A program made the position numbers and the translations under genes. DNA of 38,354 bases from UPXZ01 sp964568675 (lineage in GTDB: Bacteria; Bacteroidota; Bacteroidia; Bacteroidales; Paludibacteraceae). The stretch is taken from positions 1-38,354 of the forward strand of contig CAZMQV010000028.1 of the NCBI GenBank assembly GCA_964568675.1. The letters run 5' to 3'. Of the stretch, positions 24,915 through 32,627 are shown piece by piece. The notes beneath the pieces were generated by a model. That model searched no databases. It saw only the letters and a program-made list of their open reading frames with translations, and had not been told where the DNA came from. How positions within the stretch are numbered: position 1 is the stretch's first letter; every line of letters begins with the position of its first letter.

Positions 24915-25418
24915 TTAGATATAATATTCAATACTCGAATCCGGGTCATTTTCTCGCTTAAACTCTGCTTCATAAGCCATCTTCACATTATCCATCACGA
25001 ATACACTCTGAATACTTGAAACACTATTCAAGACACCCAGCTTTTCGAGCAGGAAACGCTGGTAATGTTTCATATTTGAAGATTGTACCTTCAGCAAATA
25101 GTCGAAATCACCCGAGATATTATAACATTCAGTTACCTCGGGCAATTTCTTTATGTGATTAATAAACTCCGAGGCAACAATCGCGTTAACTTTATTCAGC
25201 TTCACATTGCAGTACACCGCAAAACCCCGATTCAATTTTTCGAAATCCAGAATAGCAACATACTTTCGGATATATCCTTCCTTTTCAAGTCGTTTAACCC
25301 GGTCGTAAACAGGTGTTGAGGACAAATTAACCCGTTTCGCCAGTTCTTTTGTCGTCAGTCGGCAATCCTGCTGCAAAATGCGCAGAAGCTGCAAGTCGGT
25401 TTGATCTAATTGAGCCAT
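24915..25418 (-). CDS. Lrp/AsnC-family transcriptional regulator
   Basis: A 167-residue regulator with an N-terminal winged helix-turn-helix (about 5-60; LTTKELAKRVNLSSTPVYDRVKRLE) and a C-terminal RAM ligand-binding domain (about 70-150; VTECYNISGDFDYLLKVQ). Lrp-family proteins sense amino acids and usually regulate their own promoter and a divergent target. The divergent neighbour here is cysK, 159 bp away, so control of the cysK-osmC-metY set is a reasonable inference. Two palindromes lie in and beside its promoter (25462-25480 and 25497-25512). The ligand is unknown. Confidence 0.95.
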   Translation of the reverse strand: MAQLDQTDLQLLRILQQDCRLTTKELAKRVNLSSTPVYDRVKRLEKEGYIRKYVAILDFEKLNRGFAVYCNVKLNKVNAIVASEFINHIKKLPEVTECYNISGDFDYLLKVQSSNMKHYQRFLLEKLGVLNSVSSIQSVFVMDNVKMAYEAEFKRENDPDSSIEYYI

Positions 25419-25461
25419 AAAGATGAATTTTCTGTAAAATGAGTTTTTATTAGCTGAATAA

Positions 25462-25480
25462 CGATATTATAACTATATCG
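25462..25480. promoter_or_regulatory. Candidate operator palindrome at the lrp transcription start
   Basis: CGATAT (25462-25467) and ATATCG (25475-25480) form an inverted repeat with a 7-nt AT-rich centre. It overlaps the expected start of the minus-strand regulator transcript. Confidence 0.45.
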
Positions 25481-25485
25481 ACACT

Positions 25486-25516
25486 CAAAGATAGGTATAT
25501 TTACTGAAATATCAAA
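25486..25516 (-). promoter_or_regulatory. Consensus Bacteroidota promoter for the Lrp-type gene
   Basis: On the minus strand TTTG (25513-25516), exactly 19 nt, then TATCTTTG (25486-25493). Confidence 0.75.
25497..25512. promoter_or_regulatory. Candidate operator palindrome inside the lrp promoter spacer
   Basis: ATATTTACTGAAATAT has perfect 6-bp arms (ATATTT/AAATAT) and fills most of the 19-nt spacer between the -33 and -7 boxes of the regulator promoter. This placement suits autorepression. That is inference. Confidence 0.45.
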
Positions 25517-25520
25517 ATAT

Positions 25521-25552
25521 CTTGGAATTAGTTTCTACAGATTGTAATTTTG
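25521..25552 (+). promoter_or_regulatory. Bacteroidota promoter for cysK-osmC-metY
   Basis: CTTG (25521-25524, one mismatch to TTTG), 20 nt, then TAATTTTG (25545-25552), 25 bp upstream of the cysK start codon. Confidence 0.65.
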
Positions 25553-25577
25553 CATAAAACATAAAACATATATCATC

Positions 25578-26522
25578 ATGAGCAAAATTGCAAAAAAACT
25601 GACAGAGCTAATAGGGAACACACCCTTATTGCAGCTCAATGGCTACACAGCTTCACAAGGTATCGAAGCTGAATTGATAGCTAAACTTGAATATTTCAAT
25701 CCGGCGGGATCTGTAAAGGATCGAATAGCGCAAGCAATGGTAGTAGATGCCGAGCAGAAAGGATTGTTGAAACCCGGTTATGAAATTATAGAACCGACGA
25801 GCGGAAACACCGGAATCGGCTTGGCAATGGTGGCAGCAGTCAATGGATATAAACTAACTCTCGCAATGCCCGAAACCATGAGTCTGGAACGCAGAAACCT
25901 GCTAAAAGCTTTGGGCGCCAATCTGGTATTGACACCGGGAGCAGAAGGGATGAAAGGCGCTATTGCTAAAGCGCGCGAATTGCATGAGCAAAATCCAAAA
26001 TCATTTATTCCCTATCAATTTGATAACGAAGCAAATGCCAAGATTCATCAAATAACCGGGCAAGAAATATGGAACGACACGGACGGAAAAGTGGACATCC
26101 TCGTTTCAGGCGTGGGCACCGGAGGCACTGTAAGTGGTGCGGGAGCTAAACTCAAATCGCTTAACCCGGCGATAAAAGTGATAGCCGTGGAACCGACCGA
26201 CTCGCCGGTATTGAGTGGAGGTGCGCCCGGTCCGCACAAAATTCAAGGAATCGGAGCCGGATTTATACCCGGAAACTACAACGCGAAAATAGTAGATGAA
26301 GTAATCCAAGTAACCAACGACGACGCCATCCTCACATCGCGACAACTGGCCAAAACGGAAGGATTATTAGTTGGAATTTCATCCGGCGCAGCTTTGCATG
26401 CCGCAAAACAATTGGCTCAACGCCCTGAGAATAAAGGAAAAAAGATAGTAGTAGTATTACCTGATACCGGCGAACGTTATCTATCAACGCTTCTTTACGA
26501 TTTTGATGGGTATCCTCTTTAA
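25578..26522 (+). CDS. cysK: Cysteine synthase A (O-acetylserine sulfhydrylase)
   Basis: A 314-residue PLP enzyme making cysteine from O-acetylserine and sulfide. The PLP lysine is K47 in NPAGSVKDR. The substrate loop TSGNTGIGLA, the phosphate-binding GVGTGGTVSGAG and GISSGAALHAA are all present. Its length is normal. It is the first gene of a likely operon with an OsmC protein and metY, behind a promoter divergent from an Lrp-type regulator. Confidence 0.97.
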   Translation: MSKIAKKLTELIGNTPLLQLNGYTASQGIEAELIAKLEYFNPAGSVKDRIAQAMVVDAEQKGLLKPGYEIIEPTSGNTGIGLAMVAAVNGYKLTLAMPETMSLERRNLLKALGANLVLTPGAEGMKGAIAKARELHEQNPKSFIPYQFDNEANAKIHQITGQEIWNDTDGKVDILVSGVGTGGTVSGAGAKLKSLNPAIKVIAVEPTDSPVLSGGAPGPHKIQGIGAGFIPGNYNAKIVDEVIQVTNDDAILTSRQLAKTEGLLVGISSGAALHAAKQLAQRPENKGKKIVVVLPDTGERYLSTLLYDFDGYPL

Positions 26523-26573
26523 TACTCAAAACAAATTGATAAAAAAAAACGAACAATAAAACAATAATAACTT

Positions 26574-27029
26574 ATGGCAACAAATGATTTGAACTTCAAA
26601 ATAAATGGCAAAAGCGTAGGGGCTACAAAATACAGTGGCTTAGCAAGAGGTTTTGAACTCGTAGTAGATGAACCTGAAGCACTCGGCGGAGAAAACAGCG
26701 CACCAAATCCGGTAGAATACATCCTTGCGGGCTATGCGGGCTGTCTCAATGTAGTTTTTCACGTAGTGGCAAGGGAACTTGGCATCACAATAAACAAGCT
26801 GCATATTGATATTGACGGCGACTTAAATCCCGCGCGATTTATGGGACTCTCGAAAGACGAACGTGCCGGATTCAAATCGCTTAGTGTGAATATCCAACTC
26901 GAAACAGACTCCACTCCCGAACAGGAAAGCTTGCTGATAAACAGCGCGAAAGACCGTTGCCCGGTCAACGACAACTTGTCAAACCCAACTCCGGTAAATT
27001 ACTCGATAAACAATATCGCATATAATTAA
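26574..27029 (+). CDS. OsmC-family thiol-dependent protein
   Basis: A 151-residue OsmC/Ohr-superfamily protein. The two conserved cysteines are in GYAGCLN and DRCPVNDNL. Family members are thiol-dependent peroxidases that reduce organic hydroperoxides, though the OsmC-like clade also includes proteins of unknown activity. It lies 51 bp after cysK and 22 bp before metY on the same strand, so a link to sulfur or persulfide metabolism is suggested by context only. Confidence 0.9.
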   Translation: MATNDLNFKINGKSVGATKYSGLARGFELVVDEPEALGGENSAPNPVEYILAGYAGCLNVVFHVVARELGITINKLHIDIDGDLNPARFMGLSKDERAGFKSLSVNIQLETDSTPEQESLLINSAKDRCPVNDNLSNPTPVNYSINNIAYN

Positions 27030-27051
27030 TCATAAAAAAAAACTTATATAA

Positions 27052-28353
27052 ATGTCAGATAATCTTTTAAAATTCGAAACACTGCAAGTACATAGCGGAC
27101 AGGAAGTTGACAAAACCACCAACTCGCGCGCGGTACCAATATACCAAACCACAGCATATACTTTCGACGACGCGCAACATGGCGCCGATCTCTTTGCTCT
27201 GAAAAAATTCGGGAATATCTACACCCGATTGATGAACCCCACTTCCGATGTGTTTGAGAAACGAATTGCAGCCCTCGAAGGTGGCGTAGCGGCTTTGGCT
27301 ACAGCATCGGGGCATTCGGCTCAATTCATCGCGTTAAATACATTTTTGGAAATAGGTGATAATTTTGTGAGCTCATCGCACTTGTATGGTGGTACTTACA
27401 ATCAATTCAAAAACCAATTCAAACGGCTTGGAATTACTGTTAAATTCACCGAAGATGACGAGGCGGCAAGCTTCGAAAGTCTTATAGATGCTAAAACAAA
27501 AGCCATTTATATCGAAACAATTGGAAACCCCGATTTGAGTGTCGCTGATTTTGACGCGATAGCGGCAGTAGCCAAAAAGCATGATATCCCTTTTATCGTT
27601 GACAACACATTTGCCGGTGGCGGCTATCTTTTCCGACCGATAGAGCATGGTGCAAACATTGTAGTAGAAAGTGCCACCAAATGGATTGGCGGACATGGCA
27701 CAAGCATGGGCGGAGTAATCGTTGACGCGGGTAATTTCAACTGGGGAAATGGCAAGTTTCCGGTATTTACCGAACCAAACGAAAGCTATCACGGCTTAGT
27801 GTTTTGGGATGTTTTTGGAAGCGAAGGTCCGTTTGGCAACATCGCGTTTATCATAAAAGCTCGCGTAGAAGCGCTTCGCGATTGGGGTGCCGCCATCAGT
27901 CCTTTCAACTCCTTCTTACTGATACAAGGACTCGAAACACTTTCGCTTCGCATGGAGCGTCATATTGAGAACACGCAGAAATTAGTAGAATGGCTCGTAC
28001 AACATCCATTGGTAGAGCAAGTGAACTATCCGGGACTAAAAGGAAATAAATATTACGCAAATGCTCAAAAATATTTGAAAAAAGGAGCCGGTGGTGTGTT
28101 GACATTCAAAGTGAAAGGCGATGCCGACAATGGTGACAAACTCATCAATGCCTTGCAATTGGTAAGCCATGTAGCAAACGTGGGAGATGCGAAAACGCTG
28201 ATTATTCATCCCGCATCCACTACCCACGAGCAACTATCGCCCGAAGCTCAAAAATTGGCAGGCGTGGAGCGTGGATTGCTTCGCGTATCGGTTGGTATTG
28301 AACATATCGACGACATCATTGCTGACTTTGCTCAGGCTTTGGACAAACTCTAA
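27052..28353 (+). CDS. metY: O-acetylhomoserine sulfhydrylase
   Basis: A 433-residue Cys/Met-metabolism PLP enzyme that makes homocysteine from O-acetylhomoserine and sulfide. The PLP lysine is K210 in SATKWIGGHG. The substrate-binding region RLMNPTSDVFEKRIAALEGG and the C-terminal HPASTTHEQL are diagnostic. Its length, a little over 420, separates MetY from the shorter MetB/MetC. With cysK it forms a sulfide-assimilating unit. A terminator follows at 28421-28456, inside the end of the convergent epimerase gene. Confidence 0.96.
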   Translation: MSDNLLKFETLQVHSGQEVDKTTNSRAVPIYQTTAYTFDDAQHGADLFALKKFGNIYTRLMNPTSDVFEKRIAALEGGVAALATASGHSAQFIALNTFLEIGDNFVSSSHLYGGTYNQFKNQFKRLGITVKFTEDDEAASFESLIDAKTKAIYIETIGNPDLSVADFDAIAAVAKKHDIPFIVDNTFAGGGYLFRPIEHGANIVVESATKWIGGHGTSMGGVIVDAGNFNWGNGKFPVFTEPNESYHGLVFWDVFGSEGPFGNIAFIIKARVEALRDWGAAISPFNSFLLIQGLETLSLRMERHIENTQKLVEWLVQHPLVEQVNYPGLKGNKYYANAQKYLKKGAGGVLTFKVKGDADNGDKLINALQLVSHVANVGDAKTLIIHPASTTHEQLSPEAQKLAGVERGLLRVSVGIEHIDDIIADFAQALDKL

Positions 28354-28393
28354 CCGGCGAAAATTTCTCTATTAAATTGAAGATATATGTTTT

Positions 28394-29431
28394 TTATGGA
28401 TTAATTGAAGCCGTATCTCCGAAAAACCGTTCCATCAAGGGGCGGTTTTTCTTTTTAACAGCTTGAAGTGGTTCCGACAAGCTTTGAAGATATTTTTTTA
28501 TAAAATAGCGAAATGTCATTGCGGCAGTCTTAGTGAAAATGGAAACGCCGGCTTTGGTTTTTTCAAAAAATATCTCCAAATTATCTTGCCTGAAACCTAC
28601 GATATCTTCAAGCAAATCTCCATCCGCATAATATCCACAATGAAAATTGCGACTTGCAAAACTATTCTCGGCAAAATTGACTTTTCCCAAGCCAAATATG
28701 CCAAACGAACGCTCTAAGAAGTGCTGAAAACTCGTCTGACACGCTTCGCCTCCGCCCAAATTAAAAATCTTTGCTTCCAACGCTTTTGTTTTGTAAATTC
28801 CATGCGCGAACGCGCGAGCCGTATCCAACGGAGTACAGATCTCCATGCTGGTTTTCAACGGCATGTGAAACATCAGTTTCGTAATTTTGTGCCCACCCAT
28901 TATTGCCGAAAGCCGGAATATACTCCAATGGAGCTTCGAGTTTTGAATGATTCTTTCGCATTCAATCTTGGTTTTTGCATATTCATCGCCGATACTTGGA
29001 TTCAACAGGTCGGTAACACGGATGTAAGGCGTATTCACCCTGTCGCCATAAACTGAAATGGAGGAACTATACATTAAAAAAGCATTTGGCGACACGTTTT
29101 CAAGAGATTCCACCAAGAGCCGTGTTCCGTTTACATTGACACGGTAGGCAAGCTCGGGATTTTCGTCGGCAACAGGTGGAATTATCGCGGCTAAATGGAT
29201 AACAACATCTTGGTTTGGAGTGATTTTCATAACATCTTCCGGTTTGGTGATGTCGCCAAAAACGATTTTTGTTGTCGAAGCAAAAGGCTTGAAAAGCCTC
29301 GCTGATTTCTTGTTCTTTACGTCGAAAACAGTCAGCTCAACATGCTTATCGCGATGAAGTTGACGGAGTACTTCGTAACCTACCGTTCCGGATGCTCCGG
29401 TGAGCAGTACGCGAGTTTTTGGGGAAGACAT
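28394..29431 (-). CDS. NAD(P)-dependent epimerase/dehydratase (extended SDR)
   Basis: A 345-residue extended short-chain dehydrogenase. The Rossmann motif is TGASGTVG near the start, followed by VIHLAAIIPP, the serine region YSSSISVYG and the catalytic YAKTK. Extended SDRs of this type act on nucleotide sugars or related substrates; this one is not assigned further. I chose ATG 29431 because MSSPKTRVLLTGASG is a normal SDR start. An upstream ATG at 29461 adds ten residues, which may instead be the remnant of the glycosyltransferase tail. The frame stays open upstream into the GT28 gene. The end of the gene contains a terminator used by metY on the other strand. Confidence 0.88.
   Translation of the reverse strand: MSSPKTRVLLTGASGTVGYEVLRQLHRDKHVELTVFDVKNKKSARLFKPFASTTKIVFGDITKPEDVMKITPNQDVVIHLAAIIPPVADENPELAYRVNVNGTRLLVESLENVSPNAFLMYSSSISVYGDRVNTPYIRVTDLLNPSIGDEYAKTKIECERIIQNSKLHWSIFRLSAIMGGHKITKLMFHMPLKTSMEICTPLDTARAFAHGIYKTKALEAKIFNLGGGEACQTSFQHFLERSFGIFGLGKVNFAENSFASRNFHCGYYADGDLLEDIVGFRQDNLEIFFEKTKAGVSIFTKTAAMTFRYFIKKYLQSLSEPLQAVKKKNRPLMERFFGDTASINP
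28421..28456 (+). terminator. Terminator of cysK-osmC-metY, inside a convergent CDS
   Basis: GAAAAACCG (28421-28429) pairs with CGGTTTTTC (28443-28451), with partial pairing inward, followed by five T. It lies 68 bp after the metY stop but within the last codons of the minus-strand epimerase gene. Confidence 0.75.
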
Positions 29432-29495
29432 ATTGCTTTCCGCGAGAAATGAATGATTCATAAGGCTGTATTTTATATTGTCAACGGAGAAAAAA

Positions 29496-30458
29496 CTATT
29501 TTTTCTTCGACAAATATACAGCTAAATATTCTTGTTCCGTTTGCCCCGGAGTGGGGTGAAATTGTGCTTTTTTTAAAACTCGGAGCACATCCATGTCCAT
29601 GATGGAGCTGTAACCGGAGCGTGAGATGATTGTGCGGCACGATTTCATCAGGAAAGCAAGTGTGGCAGTGGAGGCATGACTGTGCATTTCCACTTGTCCG
29701 ACTTTCACAACTGACACCGATTCTTCAGGTAAACCCCGAATTATTATTGTTTTTTCTTCGGCATGTTGGTATTTCGTTATCATCTGATTTTCGAAAATGG
29801 ATCGCTGCGGTTCTACTCCGGAGAGAATTACCAGATTATCGAAACAGGCGATATTTATTTCTTCCTCCGGGAAAGAAGAGAAGCGAGAGAGCGGCCCGAT
29901 GAAACGCGCGTTAGTAGGCAATTTGTATTTATGGGACAAGTCGCCGGAAAGACCTCCTTCTGCGGCATAATCGGGAATCAGACATTCGTCGTATTGCCGT
30001 ATTATCGATTTGTGTAGCAGATGCGCCGGATACTCCATGAGTTTTAACCATTTCGGCATTTTTATCATCAACTGATGTGTGATGTAAACAGAATGAACAC
30101 GCCGATGCCACATGCCGAATCGATTGTCGGAGATAATTTGGTCAAAATGCTCAGTTTCAAGCAAGCGATTGAGCCATTTGTGTTCGGAAACTATTCCTTT
30201 GATCAATGAAGGAATGAAACGAAGCATCGCGAAAAATTGTGATTTCCCTTTGGAATAACGAATGGGATAGGACGGAAGTTCCAGAAAACGCAGCATTGGA
30301 AATTCCTGTTTGAGCATTCGAAGTGGGAATCCATCGGCAGCGACGACCACTTCATTTCCTTTTTCTAATTCGGAATGAATAATCGGAACACATCGCGAGG
30401 CGTGTCCTAAACCCCAATTGAGCGGGCAAACGAGAATTTTCTTAGCTTGTTTCTCCAA
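29496..30458 (-). CDS. GT28/MurG-like glycosyltransferase, short C-terminus
   Basis: A 320-residue GT-B glycosyltransferase of the family-28 type. The N-terminal nucleotide-sugar fold begins ILVCPLNWGLGHASRCVPI. The C-terminal donor site has SRSGYSSIMDM and PTPGQTEQEYLA. Proteins of this type usually continue about 30 residues beyond the TEQEYLA block. Here translation stops almost at once, at TAG just after a run of six A. Reading one A fewer would continue as NSFFSVDNIKYSL, which looks like the missing tail, and run into the epimerase frame. It is either a recent frameshift, a sequencing error or regulated slippage. Substrates are unknown. Confidence 0.85.
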   Translation of the reverse strand: MEKQAKKILVCPLNWGLGHASRCVPIIHSELEKGNEVVVAADGFPLRMLKQEFPMLRFLELPSYPIRYSKGKSQFFAMLRFIPSLIKGIVSEHKWLNRLLETEHFDQIISDNRFGMWHRRVHSVYITHQLMIKMPKWLKLMEYPAHLLHKSIIRQYDECLIPDYAAEGGLSGDLSHKYKLPTNARFIGPLSRFSSFPEEEINIACFDNLVILSGVEPQRSIFENQMITKYQHAEEKTIIIRGLPEESVSVVKVGQVEMHSHASTATLAFLMKSCRTIISRSGYSSIMDMDVLRVLKKAQFHPTPGQTEQEYLAVYLSKKK

Positions 30459-30495
30459 AACAGAATTAGAAAGGGCTTATCTTACGTATCACTAA

Positions 30496-31137
30496 TCAGG
30501 GCGCTAAACGCTCAATTTTCCAAGTTCCATCATCTTGGAGCGTGTAGAGCAGACGGTCGTGCAAGCGATTGGGACGTCCTTGCCAAAACTCAATGGAGGT
30601 GGGTTTCACCCGAAATCCTCCCCAATGTGGTGGCTTTGGAATAACTCCACGTTTGAAACGTTCGCCATAATAATCAAAAGTCTCTTTCAGCCAGCTTTTT
30701 CCTGCCACAACGATACTTTGAGTCGAAGTCCAGGCACCCAACTTACTCCCTTCGGGCCTACTATTAAAGTAATCGACACTCTCTTGCAGGCTTGTGCGTT
30801 CCGCAATGCCGTTGATGCGCACCTGACGTTCAAGTTCTTTCCAGAAAAAAACCAAAGTCGCGTGCGGATTTTCTTCCAATTCTTTCCCTTTCACACTGTT
30901 GTAGTTAGTGAAGAATACGAAGCCGCGTTCATCAAAGGCTTTTAGCAACACGATTCGCGCATCGGGCTTACCATCCTTAACTGTGGCGAGCGTCATGGCG
31001 TTTATTTCTGTGATTTCCGAGTGTACGGCTTCATTCCACCACGCTTCAAACATCTCGAAAGCATTTTTCGAAGCATCGGATTCATCTAAGCTTTTCTTTG
31101 AGTAATTGGTGCGTATATCCGCTATGTTGTTATGCAT
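30496..31137 (-). CDS. pdxH: Pyridoxamine 5'-phosphate oxidase
   Basis: A 213-residue FMN enzyme oxidising pyridoxamine or pyridoxine 5'-phosphate to PLP. Landmarks are RIVLLKAFDERGFVFFTNYNSVKGKEL (FMN binding), LVFFWKELERQVRINGIAER, the SRPEGSKLGAW block and the C-terminal GGFRVKPTSIEFWQGRPNRLHDR ending in RLAP. Its length is normal. It is in the minus-strand series with GT28 downstream (37 bp) and the DUF3267 gene upstream (16 bp), so it is probably co-transcribed. Its product is the cofactor for cysK and metY elsewhere in the window. Confidence 0.97.
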   Translation of the reverse strand: MHNNIADIRTNYSKKSLDESDASKNAFEMFEAWWNEAVHSEITEINAMTLATVKDGKPDARIVLLKAFDERGFVFFTNYNSVKGKELEENPHATLVFFWKELERQVRINGIAERTSLQESVDYFNSRPEGSKLGAWTSTQSIVVAGKSWLKETFDYYGERFKRGVIPKPPHWGGFRVKPTSIEFWQGRPNRLHDRLLYTLQDDGTWKIERLAP

Positions 31138-31153
31138 CGAGTAAGTTATTTTT

Positions 31154-31789
31154 TTAATTGTCTTTTTTCTTTCGGTAAAATTTTGTTACGCCTGCTTCGA
31201 CGTCGTCAAATGTAACAATCTCATCTTCATTCCGGTTTTCGAAAAAGCAAAGTAATCCTAAATCGCCACCACAAAACAAGCTGTGTACGGCAAATATAGT
31301 GAGGCAAAAATAGTAAATCGGAGTTTCGAAATTCAACATGGCGACAATGCCACTTGCCAGCACCACAACAACTGCGGGCGCCAGCGCCACTATTTTCATT
31401 TGTTTGTAATTCATCACTTGTTTGTCTGCCTGAACATAAAATATAAACTTCCGCAATTTCATGCCAAAAGATAGTTTTCTTGCTCCTACTGCCAAATAAG
31501 CCAGGTAATGAATCAGTTCGTGCGTTACGATAAGCACGGTGAAACTAAAGAGAATACCCCACCCCATTCCTATTAGATTTTCCGTGGCATGGCTTCGCAT
31601 GAAAGGGATGAAAGCTTTCATCAGCAAAAATCCAAAAAGCAACAAGCCCGCTCCTTGATACATTTTGGCTATTAGCGCCCAGCCATTGTTGCCGGACGAC
31701 TCTCGGATGATGAATTTTTTCAAATCATCATGGTTCAGTTCGGCTATTTCTTCGTACTCAGCGCTATTTTTCAAATCGGCGTATGTCAT
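31154..31789 (-). CDS. DUF3267 membrane protein with metalloprotease-like HExxH
   Basis: A 211-residue integral membrane protein with four or five hydrophobic helices (about 43-62, 75-102, 125-150, 155-175). The second carries H90-E91-L-I-H94 (THELIHY), the signature of the DUF3267 family of putative zincins. Substrates are unknown. The ending DDVEAGVTKFYRKK is soluble and charged. It starts 22 bp downstream of the purine nucleoside phosphorylase gene and runs into pdxH, so it is likely in the same transcript. Catalysis is inferred from the motif only. Confidence 0.87.
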   Translation of the reverse strand: MTYADLKNSAEYEEIAELNHDDLKKFIIRESSGNNGWALIAKMYQGAGLLLFGFLLMKAFIPFMRSHATENLIGMGWGILFSFTVLIVTHELIHYLAYLAVGARKLSFGMKLRKFIFYVQADKQVMNYKQMKIVALAPAVVVVLASGIVAMLNFETPIYYFCLTIFAVHSLFCGGDLGLLCFFENRNEDEIVTFDDVEAGVTKFYRKKKDN

Positions 31790-31811
31790 TTTTTTTCTAA
31801 AAAAAGATACA

Positions 31812-32627
31812 TTAACCGATTTCGGCCACCAAGTCTTTCATTATTTGAGTCATCAGTGGTTGCGCTTTATTGCCTATTTCTTGTACTTCTTCGTGGGTTA
31901 CTTCTACAATTTTACCTTCTACCCCCAAGTCGGTGATGATGGACATGCCAAAAACCCGCATTCCGGAATGAACCGCCACGATAACTTCCGGCACTGTGCT
32001 CATACCTACCGCATCGCCGCCGATAATGCGAAAATACTTGTACTCGGAAGGTGTTTCGAAAGTTGGGCCGGAAGTACCTACATATACGCCTTCTACAACC
32101 TTGATGCCATGTCGTGAGGCAATTTTCTTTGCTTTGGCAATCAGTTCTTTATTGTAAGCTTCGCTCATGTCGGGAAATCGGGTGCCCAATTCGTTGAAAT
32201 TCTTGCCACGCAGCGGATGCTCCGGAAAGAGGTTGATGTGATCGGTTATTATCATCAGATCTCCGATTTCAAAATCGGGATTCATGCCACCCGAAGCATT
32301 GGATACCAGCAGATTTTCAATGCCGAGCGCTTTCATCACACGCACGGGGAAAGTAACTTGCTTCATGTCATAACCTTCGTAGAAATGGAAGCGACCCTGC
32401 ATCGCCAACACATCCACATCTCCTAATTTACCAAAAATAAGTTTGCCGCTATGACCTTCCACTGTCGATATAGGGAAATTGGGTATTATTTCATACGGTA
32501 TTTCTTCTTTGTCGGTGATTTGGGTTACTAAATTACCTAAACCGGTGCCTAAAATAATACCTGTCTTAGGCATTTTATTAATTTTTGATTTTATAAAATC
32601 AGCTGTTTCTACTATTTTCGCTAACAT
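31812..32627 (-). CDS. Purine-nucleoside phosphorylase (trimeric class I type)
   Basis: A 271-residue enzyme that phosphorolyses purine nucleosides for salvage. Landmarks are GIILGTGLGNLV (phosphate site), VEGHSGKLIFG, AMQGRFHFYEGYDM, NASGGMNP, and the base-binding region GPTFETPSEYKYFRIIGGDAVGMSTVPEVI. The start at 32627 overlaps the end of lpxK by 29 bp, implying translational coupling. The lpxK-PNP pairing is seen in other Bacteroidota. Confidence 0.95.
   Translation of the reverse strand: MLAKIVETADFIKSKINKMPKTGIILGTGLGNLVTQITDKEEIPYEIIPNFPISTVEGHSGKLIFGKLGDVDVLAMQGRFHFYEGYDMKQVTFPVRVMKALGIENLLVSNASGGMNPDFEIGDLMIITDHINLFPEHPLRGKNFNELGTRFPDMSEAYNKELIAKAKKIASRHGIKVVEGVYVGTSGPTFETPSEYKYFRIIGGDAVGMSTVPEVIVAVHSGMRVFGMSIITDLGVEGKIVEVTHEEVQEIGNKAQPLMTQIMKDLVAEIG

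Noticed and set aside
24910..24917. Gene fusion or readthrough between fmt and the Lrp-type gene
   Set aside because: The genes are convergent on opposite strands with 4 bp between stop codons; both have complete domains.
25419..25577. SAM riboswitch upstream of the sulfur genes
   Set aside because: The promoter lies only 25 bp before cysK, leaving no room for a riboswitch leader, and no such fold is apparent.
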